A DNA stretch of 64,000 nt from Ectothiorhodospira magna (GTDB taxonomy: Bacteria > Pseudomonadota > Gammaproteobacteria > Ectothiorhodospirales > Ectothiorhodospiraceae), in contig NZ_FOFO01000010.1 in NCBI RefSeq assembly GCF_900110965.1, forward strand, positions 1-64,000. The letters are read 5' to 3'. A program made the position numbers and the translations under genes. Within the stretch, counting starts at the first letter, position 1; each line of letters opens with the position of its first letter. Below are positions 18,901 through 26,392 of this stretch, in pieces. The notes under the pieces were generated by a model that saw only the letters and a program-made list of their open reading frames with translations, had not been told where the DNA came from and did no database searches.

Positions 18901-19421
18901 GTCAGGCGACGGATCAAGGCCCGCTCCTGATTCAGGTGCAGGGACAGATACAGGCTGTCCACTGCCAGGGGTTCGGCGCTTGGGTCGGTGCGAAACCGGA
19001 TCTGCCGAATATGTCCGTCGGGCAGGTTCACCACCACCGGCATGGGGATCGAGTCGGGCAGGCTGAAAGGCCCGTCGGCGGGCGGGGCATCCGGGTCCGG
19101 GGTGAGGGTCAGGTCCAGCTCCGCTGCCTGCAGGGTGAGGACTTCCACCCGCAATCCGGTCAGCGGCAGCAGGGCCACCCGGGCCTCCAGGTGGGCCAAC
19201 TCGGCGGTGAGGGCGTCGTGACGATAGCGGACATCCCGGGCGGTCAGGCCCTTGAGCAGATTGCCCTCCAGATGCCCGATGTTCAGTTCTCCGGGGATGA
19301 AGCCGCCACCGACCTGTACCAGTAGCCGGGCGCCGGAACCGGTGCCCACCAGAAAGGTGAGCAGGGTGAACAGCAGCAAAACCATCAACAACAGTGCAGC
19401 AAGAAGACGACGGATCACCAT
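15924..19421 (-). CDS. tamB: Translocation and assembly module subunit TamB
   Basis: TamB is an inner-membrane-anchored protein that spans the periplasm as a long hydrophobic beta-groove and works with TamA; current models give AsmA-like proteins a role in lipid transport to the outer membrane. The 1165-residue protein has one N-terminal membrane helix (LLAALLLMVLLLFTLLTFLV), long repetitive beta-rich sequence, and the conserved DUF490 C-terminus ending in GRYLSPRLYLRYAVGLFE and SLETRSAADAQSMDLIYRR. ATG 19421 gives the cleanest start; a TTG nine bases upstream is possible. It follows tamA by 40 bases. Confidence 0.93.
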   Translation of the reverse strand: MVIRRLLAALLLMVLLLFTLLTFLVGTGSGARLLVQVGGGFIPGELNIGHLEGNLLKGLTARDVRYRHDALTAELAHLEARVALLPLTGLRVEVLTLQAAELDLTLTPDPDAPPADGPFSLPDSIPMPVVVNLPDGHIRQIRFRTDPSAEPLAVDSLYLSLHLNQERALIRRLTLDSPHANLLAAGHIALTLPYSMALGLDWHLPLPAAANDFLPDADQAQGQLVTQGDLTRLTLRHQILAPLNLVTTGDIRDPVTHLTLDLTHHWQAFTIPLGQDQRLSVAEGRLITQGQPDSYRLNLDTGITLDEWPALALSLVAQGDTQALYPAPLAIRSEAGDLDLNGRISWHEGIHWAVELTGRHLAPGHFMADLPGHLQLALSSQGRLDEALGLVTQVDLQALSGDLRGFPVHGQGQVNVRGQRLTSPDLQLAVGNNHLNMRGEVTDHLDVALDLRAPDLPDLWPGLRGQLQAQGRIQGPLDSPQITATARGKTLGYGDLSLGQVDLDLQAGLSPQSPLTLNLTIAALTLEDTLDLTRLTLTGEGRGDGHRIHLDLDADQGQLGLSLAGGLTATDPPAWRGQLTRMNLDQPLAGLWQLATPVTLQAAPDRAEMGRLCLLQAPARLCLEGSWSEQAGGRGQLTLSDLALASLSPLLPPNLQLEGHLDAQAELRLDEHLRLEAQVLPSDGHLRILGQDGDEQTVPYHQARADVRIDHQDLAATLQLGFLEAGTLDARVALSPDADGALTLAGRARADLTELGWLDMLVPQIRHTSGRIGADLILGGTLAQPRMEGEIALTEARLEVPDLGITLDEMALTLTHQGSERLQFDGTVRSGPGRLALNGQVIMDADRGYPVTLTLRGDRFQAARRPDVTLMISPDLQLTVLGERLIVTGDITVPEASITLVELPQQAISVSRDEIIIDSDHGEAPLPLQVIARIRLILGDQVRISGFGLNARLGGNVMVQETPGMSTRLVGDIRVIEGRYKAYGQDLTVERGVILFQGPPDNPGLNLRALRQVPAHDVVVGLEIAGTLDAPRSRVFSDPPMEDSDALSFLVTGRPLSGARGETDANAILSAIAMYGIEQGGFITDRIGRQLGLDEFTVDTGTELEGAALMMGRYLSPRLYLRYAVGLFERSTTVMLNYQLSRTLSLETRSAADAQSMDLIYRRER

Positions 19422-19461
19422 AATGGGCAAAAAGCCCCCGGCTTGAGCAGTGGGGAGGGTG

Positions 19462-21225
19462 TCAAAGGTCCATTCCCATGGTCAGATGCAGACGGAAATT
19501 GTCTTTGCCGTCGATAGGATGGGCGATGTCCACCCGGATGGGGCCGATGGGAGAGCGCCAGCGCACCCCGGCACCGACCCCGTAGCGGACATTCCAGTCA
19601 TTGAGATGGTTGAAGGCATTACCGCCATCGGCAAACATGGCCATACTCCATTGTTCGGCAAACGGGTAGTCCATCTCGATACTGCCACTGGCCAGGTGAC
19701 GCCCCCCGATAATATCGCCATTGTCATTGGTGGGGCCAAGCTTGCGGTAACCATAGCCGCGGACGCTGTTATCGCCACCGGCAAAGAAGCGGATGGAGCT
19801 GGGCAGGGTGACAAATTCCTGTACCGCCGTGGTGCCCGCGTCAGCCCTTAACAGCAATCGTCCTTCTCCCAGAGGCATGATGTACCTGGCCCGGCCCGTG
19901 GCCTGGGCGAAACTGAGGGTGGACAGTATATCCTCACTGGCCCCTCGAAGACTGAGGTTCAGTCGCCAGCCCTGTCTGGGAAAAATCGGATGATCCGTCT
20001 GTACCCTGGACAACTGAAAACCGGGCATCAGCAAGGTGGTGCTGTCCCGGATATCAGCCACTTTATAGTCCTCCTGCTCAAAAGTCAGGGAACGGGTCCG
20101 GGTCCAGCCGGAGGGCAATTGACGCAGATGGGTGATGCCCAGACTGTGAAGGTCACTGTCGGTGGTATCGGTGCGTTCCCTTTGATAGCCCCCGGTAAAA
20201 CCAATCCGTTCCCGGGCCGGATCTCCCAGGGGAATGTCGTAGCCCAGGCCCAGCCGGGTGTCCACGGCGGACAGTGACAGTTCTGCCTGATAGCGATGGC
20301 CAGCCCGGTTGACCCGGTGATTTTCCAGTCCCAGACGCATTCGGGGGCCCTTGTCGGTGGTGACGCCGACACCGGCCAGATAGGACCATCGATTCCGGGG
20401 CGTCAGGGTCACCTGTATGGGCACCTGCTGTTGTTCCACTTCATCGATTCGGGGTTCAACCCGAACATCGCTGAAATAACCGCTGTCGATGAACGCCTGT
20501 TGCAAGGCAATGAGGCGCTGACTGTCGTAGACCTCACCGGGTTCAAAGGCGATGAAGCGGCGGACCAGCCGGTCATGGAATGCGTCCTGGTCCAGGGTGA
20601 CCGGCCCCATGACATGGCGGGGGCCACTGTCCAGATGGATGATGAGGTCTGCCGCTTGTGCCGATACATCCACCCGCATCTGGCTGGTGGTCATGCGGGC
20701 CTGCAGATAACCCCGGGCTGCCGCCTGACGGTTGAGGCTGCTCTTGATCTGCTCATAGCGATCATGGCGCAGCCGGTCCCCAGGACCCAGGGGGAGAGAC
20801 TGCAACAGGTCGGTGAACACCGGGTCCTGTTCCGCTTCACCCATGATCTGGATATCCAGGGTCCGTACCCGTACCGGGGGGCCAGGGTCCAGGGTGATAT
20901 CCAGGGACCAGCAGGTTTGGGTGCGTTTGAAATCCAGGGTAAAAACAGGTTCATAATGGCCCAGGGCGCGCAGGGCGGCACGGATTTCTCCATCTGCATT
21001 GCGCAAAAGGGGGCGCCGGCGCCAGTCTGGCAAATCACAGCCTTCCCTGGCCAGTCCCAGATGGGCGCGGATGTTATCTGCGATCTCTTGACTGACATCG
21101 GCAATGCCAATGCGGGGTTCGGCCCCCAGGGCCAGACCGGGAAACAGGCCCAGAAACAGAATAAGGACAAGTGGCAAGCGCCGGATCGAGGAATGGCATC
21201 GGGTGGCCGGGTGATGGGCGGTCAT
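19462..21225 (-). CDS. tamA: Outer-membrane assembly factor TamA
   Basis: TamA is an Omp85-family outer-membrane barrel that partners TamB. The 587-residue precursor has a signal peptide (RLPLVLILFLGLFPGLALGA), three POTRA-like regions (residues ~40-270) and a C-terminal 16-strand barrel. FADGGNAFN near the end and GAGVRWRSPIGPIRVDIAHP are the family's final-strand motifs. ATG 21225 has GGAGG five bases upstream; a GTG 12 bases earlier is in frame but overlaps that site. A candidate extended -10 promoter lies 53 bases upstream. Confidence 0.93.
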   Translation of the reverse strand: MTAHHPATRCHSSIRRLPLVLILFLGLFPGLALGAEPRIGIADVSQEIADNIRAHLGLAREGCDLPDWRRRPLLRNADGEIRAALRALGHYEPVFTLDFKRTQTCWSLDITLDPGPPVRVRTLDIQIMGEAEQDPVFTDLLQSLPLGPGDRLRHDRYEQIKSSLNRQAAARGYLQARMTTSQMRVDVSAQAADLIIHLDSGPRHVMGPVTLDQDAFHDRLVRRFIAFEPGEVYDSQRLIALQQAFIDSGYFSDVRVEPRIDEVEQQQVPIQVTLTPRNRWSYLAGVGVTTDKGPRMRLGLENHRVNRAGHRYQAELSLSAVDTRLGLGYDIPLGDPARERIGFTGGYQRERTDTTDSDLHSLGITHLRQLPSGWTRTRSLTFEQEDYKVADIRDSTTLLMPGFQLSRVQTDHPIFPRQGWRLNLSLRGASEDILSTLSFAQATGRARYIMPLGEGRLLLRADAGTTAVQEFVTLPSSIRFFAGGDNSVRGYGYRKLGPTNDNGDIIGGRHLASGSIEMDYPFAEQWSMAMFADGGNAFNHLNDWNVRYGVGAGVRWRSPIGPIRVDIAHPIDGKDNFRLHLTMGMDL

Positions 21226-21244
21226 CAGTGCCTCCACGGGAAAT

Positions 21245-21262
21245 CCCGCCCATCAGGACGGG
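21245..21262 (-). other. Hairpin in the tamA leader
   Basis: A 7-bp stem (minus strand CCCGTCC/GGGCGGG, loop TGAT) lies between the small upstream gene and tamA. It is followed by ATTTCCCG rather than a T-run, so termination is doubtful. Its shape recalls the IS200/IS605 right-end hairpin seen twice elsewhere in the window, but the flanks do not match well. Confidence 0.4.
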
Positions 21263-21277
21263 AAGAAAGGGCTGGGT

Positions 21278-21286
21278 ATTATATCA
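21278..21286 (-). promoter_or_regulatory. Extended -10 promoter for tamA-tamB
   Basis: The minus strand reads TGATATAAT, a perfect extended -10 element (TGnTATAAT). No good -35 box is present, which extended -10 promoters tolerate. The TGA of this element is also the stop codon of the upstream small gene, so the promoter is embedded in that gene's end. Confidence 0.5.
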
Positions 21287-21664
21287 GCCCATGGCCTGTT
21301 GCCGGGGAGCATGGCTGCGACGGTGGTTCAGGATCACCACCACCCCCTGCCGCTTGACCTCCGGCAGGGCCTGAATAATGGCCCGACCCAGGGGACGGGG
21401 GAGTTGTTCAAACAGACGGGCCACCGTGTAGGGAGGCAACCCTCCGGCCAGTCGAATGGCCTCTTTTTGCGGAATATGCTGCAGCACCCGGATCTGGGAC
21501 TGTTCCGCCAGTTTCAAGAACCGCAGCCGCGCCGCGCCGTATTCCCCCATCCGCACCGCCGTATTTACCGTCTCCAGTGCGCCATCGGTCCACGGCAGGG
21601 CGTGTACGGCATCATTGGCGGCGGTATCAAGGGTGGTGGCGGTATTGTTCATCAGTTCGGTCAT
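21284..21664 (-). CDS. Small helical hypothetical protein
   Basis: The 126-residue protein has no signal peptide or membrane segment. Its second half (LAEQSQIRVLQHIPQKEAIR and LAGGLPPYTVARLFEQLPRP) looks like short amphipathic helix pairs, reminiscent of the helical N-domain repeats of MgtE or FliG, but it is too short to be either. The start is ATG 21664 with AAAGGAAAG about six bases upstream; the open frame continues upstream through a terminator, so longer versions are unlikely. It precedes tamA. Function unknown. Confidence 0.65.
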   Translation of the reverse strand: MTELMNNTATTLDTAANDAVHALPWTDGALETVNTAVRMGEYGAARLRFLKLAEQSQIRVLQHIPQKEAIRLAGGLPPYTVARLFEQLPRPLGRAIIQALPEVKRQGVVVILNHRRSHAPRQQAMG

Positions 21665-21775
21665 GTCTACTTTCCTTTTGCCCCCGGGGGCATGCTGCAA
21701 GGGTATCCGGTGGGATGCGTGAACCGGTATCGGGTGGAAGGCATGACACGACGGGAAGAAAAGCCGCAGGACCTC

Positions 21776-21804
21776 AAAAGAAAAACACCGCCCATGATGG
21801 CGGT
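21776..21804 (-). terminator. Orphan intrinsic terminator in a gene-less stretch
   Basis: On the minus strand ACCGCC-ATCATG-GGCGGT is followed by GTTTTTCTTTT. It lies 110 bases upstream of the small gene at 21664 and 344 bases beyond the fbpC stop. It could end the fbp operon message or an unannotated small RNA. Confidence 0.65.
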
Positions 21805-21883
21805 TGCAGGTCATGCGTAAACGCTGGGGGGCTCCCGTACGTGCCTTGGATGGGGTTGGGCGCGTCGGGATCAGGAGCCCCGG

Positions 21884-22020
21884 ACGGTCAGACGACCGTG
21901 GCGGGAAACGGGTCTCGACGGACACTGCACCACACCCATGCCGAACCCGAAATGGTCGTCACGCGTGTGCAAGTTGTACAGCAACTGTCCATACGAACAC
22001 GAAGTCCTCTGTGGCCTGAC
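21884..22020 (+). other. 5S-rRNA-like sequence, possibly degenerate
   Basis: Within the ~480-base stretch lacking a gene (21665-22147), the plus strand contains GACCGTGGCGG and, 48 bases later, CCCATGCCGAACCCGAAATG. These resemble the 5S rRNA 5' segment (GACCATAGCGG) and its conserved CCCATGCCGAACTC core. The span has about 5S length, and its ends (GTCAG/CTGAC) could pair. The middle and 3' half fit poorly. A degenerate 5S copy or chance resemblance are both possible. An inverted repeat ACGGTC-AGAC-GACCGT sits at its start. Confidence 0.25.
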
Positions 22021-22147
22021 ATACGCTCCCGGACACAGCCGGGAACGGGCGCAAAGATACCCCTTCGGCAGCGATTTTTAAAGCCCTTTTTTGCAGTGCC
22101 ATTCCCCCCGGAGGCCGATGGATTCCGGCGCGGAACCCGACGGCCCT

Positions 22148-23215
22148 TCAGGAGACCATGGCCGGCCCGGTTTGACGGGGGAAAATCACCAGATGGTTGA
22201 ACCCCAGTCTGAGGGGAATCCGTTCCCCCAGGGCGTAGTTGGCATGGGATGGCGCCAGGCACAGCACGGTATCGCCACTACCCAGGCGCAGGGTGTAGAG
22301 GAAATTGGCGCCGCGAAACGCCTTCTCCATCACCTCGCCGAAAATGGGGCTGCTGTCGTCGGGCTGGATGTCGTCGGGCCGCACCAGCACGTCCACCGGA
22401 TCGCCGGGCTGGCAGGTTTCGGGAATCCGGCCGGTGATGGTCCCCAGTTCGGTCTCTACTTCGTGCTTGTTGCGCACCGTCCCCGTCAGCATCCTGCCCT
22501 GACCGATGAAATCCGCCACGAACCGGGCAATGGGCTTGTGGTAGAGGTTGTAGGCGGTGTCCCATTGCAGCACCCGGCCAGCGTTGATGACGGCGATGCG
22601 GTCGGCAAAGGCAAAGGCCTCGTTCTGGTCATGGGTGACCAGCATGGCGGTGATGTCTTCCTGCTTGAGGATGGCGCGGACTTCCCGGGCCAGGCCCTCG
22701 CGCAGCTCCACGTCCATGTTGGAAAAGGGCTCGTCCAGCAACAGCAGCCTGGGTCTGGGCGCCATGGCGCGGGCCACGGCGATACGCTGCTGCTGTCCGC
22801 CGGACAGGGCGTGGGGGTAGGCCGGGCCGTAGTCCGGCAGGCCGATGAGCCGCAGCAGTTCCGTGACCCGCTCCCGCCGGGCCCGGCTGGACTGGCCGCG
22901 GATGCCGAAAGCGATGTTTTCCGCCACCGTCAGATGGGGAAACAGGGCGAAATCCTGGAACACCATGCCCACCTGACGCCGCTCCGGGGGCAGGGTCCAG
23001 CCGGCCTGGCTCACCACCTGGCCGTCCAGCAGCACCCGCCCCGCGCTGGCCGGCTCGAAACCGGCGATGGTGCGCAGCAACGTGGTCTTGCCGCAGCCGC
23101 TGGGGCCCAGCAGGCAGCCGATGACCCCGGTGTTCAGGGCGAGGCTGACGTCGTGGACAACGGTGGTACCGTCGTAGCCCACGCTCACATGGTCGATTTC
23201 AAGCAGGCGAGTCAT
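22148..23215 (-). CDS. fbpC: Ferric-iron ABC transporter ATP-binding protein
   Basis: The 355-residue ATPase powers the importer encoded with it. Walker A is GPSGCGKTTLLR near residue 38, the ABC signature LSGGQQQRIAVARAMA near 135 and Walker B RLLLLDEPFSNMD; a C-terminal TOBE-like regulatory domain follows (LVRPDDIQPDDSSP). This layout is typical of FbpC/potA-type subunits. It overlaps the permease gene by 17 bases. It is the last gene of the operon. Confidence 0.9.
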   Translation of the reverse strand: MTRLLEIDHVSVGYDGTTVVHDVSLALNTGVIGCLLGPSGCGKTTLLRTIAGFEPASAGRVLLDGQVVSQAGWTLPPERRQVGMVFQDFALFPHLTVAENIAFGIRGQSSRARRERVTELLRLIGLPDYGPAYPHALSGGQQQRIAVARAMAPRPRLLLLDEPFSNMDVELREGLAREVRAILKQEDITAMLVTHDQNEAFAFADRIAVINAGRVLQWDTAYNLYHKPIARFVADFIGQGRMLTGTVRNKHEVETELGTITGRIPETCQPGDPVDVLVRPDDIQPDDSSPIFGEVMEKAFRGANFLYTLRLGSGDTVLCLAPSHANYALGERIPLRLGFNHLVIFPRQTGPAMVS

Positions 23216-24890
23216 GTCCGGGTCTGGAGCGGCTGATGGTGCGGCTGATGAGGATCACCGGGATGATCCCCGCCAGGACGATGGCCAGGGCCGCGCTGGC
23301 GGAATCCGCCAGCCGCTCGTCCGAGGCCAGTTCGAAGGCGCGCACCGCCAGGGTGTTGAAGTTGAAGGGGCGCAGTATCAGGGTGGCTGGCAGTTCTTTC
23401 AAGACATCCACGAACACCAGCAGCAGGGCGGTGAGCAGGCTGCCCCGCATGATGGGCATGTGGATCTTGCTCAGAACCTGCCGGGGCGGGGTGCCCAGGG
23501 AGCGGGCAGCATCATCCATGGACGGCTTGATCTTGGCCAGCCCCGCCTCCACCGTCTGCAGGGAGACGGCCAGAAACCGCACGCAGTAGGAGAACACCAG
23601 GGCCACCAGGGTGCCGGAGAGGATCAGGCCGGTGGAGATGCCAAAGGCATCCCGCATCCAGCCGTCGATGGTGTTGTCGATCCAGGCAAAGGGCAGCATC
23701 ACCCCCACGGCGATGACGGTGCCGGGAATGGCGTAGCCCATCCCCGCCACCCGCACCGCGGCGTTCACCGGCAGGGAGGGGCGCAGCCGCTTGCCATAGG
23801 CCAGCACCAGGGCCAGGGCCACTGCCAGTACAGCGGCAATGGCGGCCAGGGAAACACTGTTCCACACCAGCACCAGAAACTCCGGCTGCATCCACATGTG
23901 GGGGGTGCGCAGTGCCCATTGCAGCAACTGGGCCGATGGAATCACAAAGCCCAGGACGATGGGCAGGGCGCACACCACCAGGGCGCCGGCCAGGTGCACG
24001 CCCCGCAGCCGGTAGCGAGGCAGACGGGAATAGCGGGCACTGGTGTGGTGGAAACGGGCGCGGCGCCGGGAATAGCGCTCCAGCACGATCAGCACCAGCA
24101 CGAAGGTCATCATGATCCCCGCCAGCTGGGCGGCGGCCCCTGGGTCACCCAGGCCGAACCAGGTGCGGAAGATGCCGGTGGTGAAGGTGGGAATGCCGAA
24201 ATACTGCACCGTGCCGTAGTCCGCCAGGGTCTCCATCAGGGCCAGGGACAGGCCGGTGATGATGGCGGGCCGGGCCAGGGGCAGGGCCACGCGATGAAAG
24301 CCCGCCCAGGGGCCGGCGCCCAGGGTGCGGGAGACCTCCAGCACGCAGATGGACTGTTCCAGGAAGGCGGCGCGGCTGAGCAGGTAGACGTAGGGGTAGA
24401 GCACCAGGGACAACATGATGATGGCCCCCGGCAGGGAACGGATCTGGGGGAACCAGTAGTCGCCCCAGCCCCAGCCGGTCCACTCCCGCAGCTGGGTCTG
24501 TACCGGGCCGGCGAAATCGAGCATGCCGGTGTAGGTGTAGGCGATGATGTAGGCCGGCATGGCCAGGGGCAGCAGCAGCGCCCACTCGAACAGACGTCGA
24601 CCGGGAAAATCGCACATGCTCACCAGCCAGGCGGTGGGAATGCCGATCAGAAGAACCCCCACTCCTACCCCCACCATCAGGATCAAGGAGTTGGTGACAT
24701 AGTCCTGCAACACGGTCTGGCGCAGATGCAGCCAGACGTCGGAGGCCGGGATGAAGACATGGGCAAAGATCACCAGCACCGGCAGGGCCAGGATGGCGGC
24801 GATCAGGGGGACGCCCAGGCTCCAGGCGTCGGGACGTTTGAGACGGCTTGACGAAAACCCCCCTTGTCGGGATACCGGGTCAGTCCTCAT
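23199..24890 (-). CDS. fbpB: Ferric-iron ABC transporter permease
   Basis: The 563-residue inner-membrane protein is a fused permease with two BPD_transp_1 halves, as in FbpB/SfuB. About twelve hydrophobic segments are visible. EAA-loop-like motifs occur near residues 205 (LEVSRTLGAGPWAGFHRVAL) and 475 (MDDAARSLGTPPRQVLSKIH), which contact the ATPase. ATG 24890 starts MRTDPVSRQGGF; the upstream extension lies in repeat DNA. A 172-base gap holding an inverted repeat separates it from fbpA. Confidence 0.9.
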   Translation of the reverse strand: MRTDPVSRQGGFSSSRLKRPDAWSLGVPLIAAILALPVLVIFAHVFIPASDVWLHLRQTVLQDYVTNSLILMVGVGVGVLLIGIPTAWLVSMCDFPGRRLFEWALLLPLAMPAYIIAYTYTGMLDFAGPVQTQLREWTGWGWGDYWFPQIRSLPGAIIMLSLVLYPYVYLLSRAAFLEQSICVLEVSRTLGAGPWAGFHRVALPLARPAIITGLSLALMETLADYGTVQYFGIPTFTTGIFRTWFGLGDPGAAAQLAGIMMTFVLVLIVLERYSRRRARFHHTSARYSRLPRYRLRGVHLAGALVVCALPIVLGFVIPSAQLLQWALRTPHMWMQPEFLVLVWNSVSLAAIAAVLAVALALVLAYGKRLRPSLPVNAAVRVAGMGYAIPGTVIAVGVMLPFAWIDNTIDGWMRDAFGISTGLILSGTLVALVFSYCVRFLAVSLQTVEAGLAKIKPSMDDAARSLGTPPRQVLSKIHMPIMRGSLLTALLLVFVDVLKELPATLILRPFNFNTLAVRAFELASDERLADSASAALAIVLAGIIPVILISRTISRSRPGHDSPA

Positions 24891-24956
24891 GGGGTCGTCG
24901 GGTGGCTGGTCATGGCGTGGCAACGATGGGTCGGCGTTTCGGGAGGGGTATAGTCT

Positions 24957-25031
24957 ACTCCCGCGCAAGCAGGAATCCAGCCATTGCCTCAAACTATTAA
25001 GGCCCTGGACTCCCGCTTTCGCGGGAGTGAC
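24957..25031. repeat. Dispersed-type inverted repeat between fbpA and fbpB
   Basis: ACTCCCGCGCAAGCAGGAAT with TCCAG on the left mirrors CTGGACTCCCGCTTTCGCGG on the right, so the segment folds into a long imperfect hairpin. The right arm alone also folds (CTCCCGC-TTTC-GCGGGAG). Elements of this form are common, repeated intergenic palindromes in proteobacteria. Here it could lower permease expression relative to fbpA. Confidence 0.7.
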
Positions 25032-25062
25032 ACAATGGAGGCGAAGGGCAGAAGGGGACGAC

Positions 25063-26109
25063 TCAGCGCCAGCCCGCCCGGTCCATCAGCCGCACGGCGG
25101 CGGCGTTGAAGTCACCCAGCAGACCCAGGTTGACCGCATCGGCCTGGAATTCACCTAACTCCGCCAGGGTGCCACTCCATGCCACGCCAGGCTTGACCGG
25201 ATATTCCTGGTTGGCTTCCGCGTACCAACGCTGGGCACTGTCGCTGGCCATGAATTCAATGAGTTTGACAGCATTGTCCACATTGCGGGAATGGGCCACC
25301 ACCCCGGCACCGCTCACGTTCACATGTACGCCTCGATCCTCCTGGTTGGGCCAGAAAACGCCGATGGACTGCGCGGCAGTGCGCTCGGCAGGGTCACTGG
25401 AATTGAGCATCTGCCCCAGATAATAGGTGTTGGCAATGGCCAGATCACATTGCCCCGCCGCTGCGGCGCGAATCTGGTCCCGGTCGCCACCCATGGGCGG
25501 ACGGGCCATGTTGGCCACCAGCCCCCGTGCCCAGCTTTCCGTCTCGGCTTCGCCGTTGGCAATGATCATGGAAGCGGTCATGGACTGGTTGTAGACATTG
25601 CTCGAAGAGCGAATACAGATGCGACGGTGCCACTGTGAGTCCGTCAAGGCCTCGTAGGTGGACAGATCCGCCGGGTCTACCTTGCCTTTGACATACATGA
25701 TCGGGCGGGCACGCATGGACAGACCGTACCAGTGGCCTTCCGCATCCCGGTAGTTTTCGGGAATGGCCTCGTTGAGTACCGCCGACTCGATGGGCCGCAG
25801 CACGCCGGCAGCCCGGGCATTGTTCAGATTGCCTGCATCCACGGTGATGAGCACATCCGCCGGGGTGTTGCGCCCCTCACTACGTAGACGCTGCAGCAGC
25901 GCATCGGCCTGGGCACTGACAATATTCACCCGAATTCCGGTTTGGGTGGTAAATTCGTCCATCAGGGGTTTGATCAGCGCCTCCTGACGGGCAGAGTAGA
26001 CATTGACCTCATCCTGGGCCAGAGCCGGGGCCGGCAGTGTGAGGGCCAGCGTGCAGGCTGCCAGCAGGGCCGCTGGTGTGTGGAAACAAGACTTGACCAT
26101 GGGAAACAT
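25063..26109 (-). CDS. fbpA: Periplasmic ferric-iron-binding protein
   Basis: The 348-residue protein is a class of FbpA/FutA iron-binding proteins. A signal peptide (LLAACTLALTLPAPALA) precedes the mature start QDEVNVYSARQEALIKPLMD. The paired tyrosines of NTYYLGQML near residue 230 are the family's ferric-iron ligands, and the Tyr of NVYSARQ is a further candidate. The start may be ATG 26109 (AGGAG very close upstream) or ATG 26100 (same site, 11 bases away). It heads the fbpA-fbpB-fbpC operon. Confidence 0.9.
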   Translation of the reverse strand: MFPMVKSCFHTPAALLAACTLALTLPAPALAQDEVNVYSARQEALIKPLMDEFTTQTGIRVNIVSAQADALLQRLRSEGRNTPADVLITVDAGNLNNARAAGVLRPIESAVLNEAIPENYRDAEGHWYGLSMRARPIMYVKGKVDPADLSTYEALTDSQWHRRICIRSSSNVYNQSMTASMIIANGEAETESWARGLVANMARPPMGGDRDQIRAAAAGQCDLAIANTYYLGQMLNSSDPAERTAAQSIGVFWPNQEDRGVHVNVSGAGVVAHSRNVDNAVKLIEFMASDSAQRWYAEANQEYPVKPGVAWSGTLAELGEFQADAVNLGLLGDFNAAAVRLMDRAGWR

Positions 26110-26132
26110 CGCTCCTGTGGGTTGTATCGCGA

Positions 26133-26153
26133 ACAAGAACGAGTGTCATTTGT
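26133..26153 (-). promoter_or_regulatory. Candidate Fur box upstream of fbpA
   Basis: On the minus strand ACAAATGACACTCGTTCTTG with a final T has ACAA/TTGT ends, and its core AAATGACACTCGTTC matches the classic Fur core AAATGATAATCATTT at 11 of 15 positions. It lies 24-44 bases before the fbpA start, where Fur would repress an iron-uptake operon. The match is weak. Confidence 0.3.
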
Positions 26154-26262
26154 TTTTTTGATGCTGTCAAGATCATGGTCATTGCCCCGGTAATCGGGAA
26201 AATGCCTCAAAATAACGATTTGCTGCGTATATGGACGTCAGACTGTCTGCTATAACGGGCGG

Positions 26263-26386
26263 ATGGCCGTAGGGCTATACTTGTTCAACCCCAATCCATA
26301 CAGGAGGACGCGACCAGGGCCACGTGATCGTGCAGCAGACGATACGTTATCCCTCCCCAGTCTTGAGAAGACGGGGTTTTTCGCGC
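26263..26386 (+). mobile_element. Right-end remnant of a second IscB-type element
   Basis: The stretch encodes, in frame, an IscB-like C-terminal tail (YLFNPNPYRRTRPGPRDRA). It then carries the right-end hairpin CCCCAGTCTT-GAG-AAGACGGGG with TTTTTCGCGC. Over about 115 bases it parallels the right part of the element at 2556-2640, including AGGAGGACGCGACCAGGGCC. The rest of that element (left end, omega-RNA, nuclease body) is absent here. It ends six bases before the ATGATG start of the next gene. Confidence 0.8.
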
Positions 26387-26392
26387 AAAGCG

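Noticed and set aside
26324-26392. N-terminal extension of the hypothetical gene into the IscB right end
   Set aside because: The GTG start and the extra 23 codons are IscB-element sequence; the first native codons are the ATGATG.
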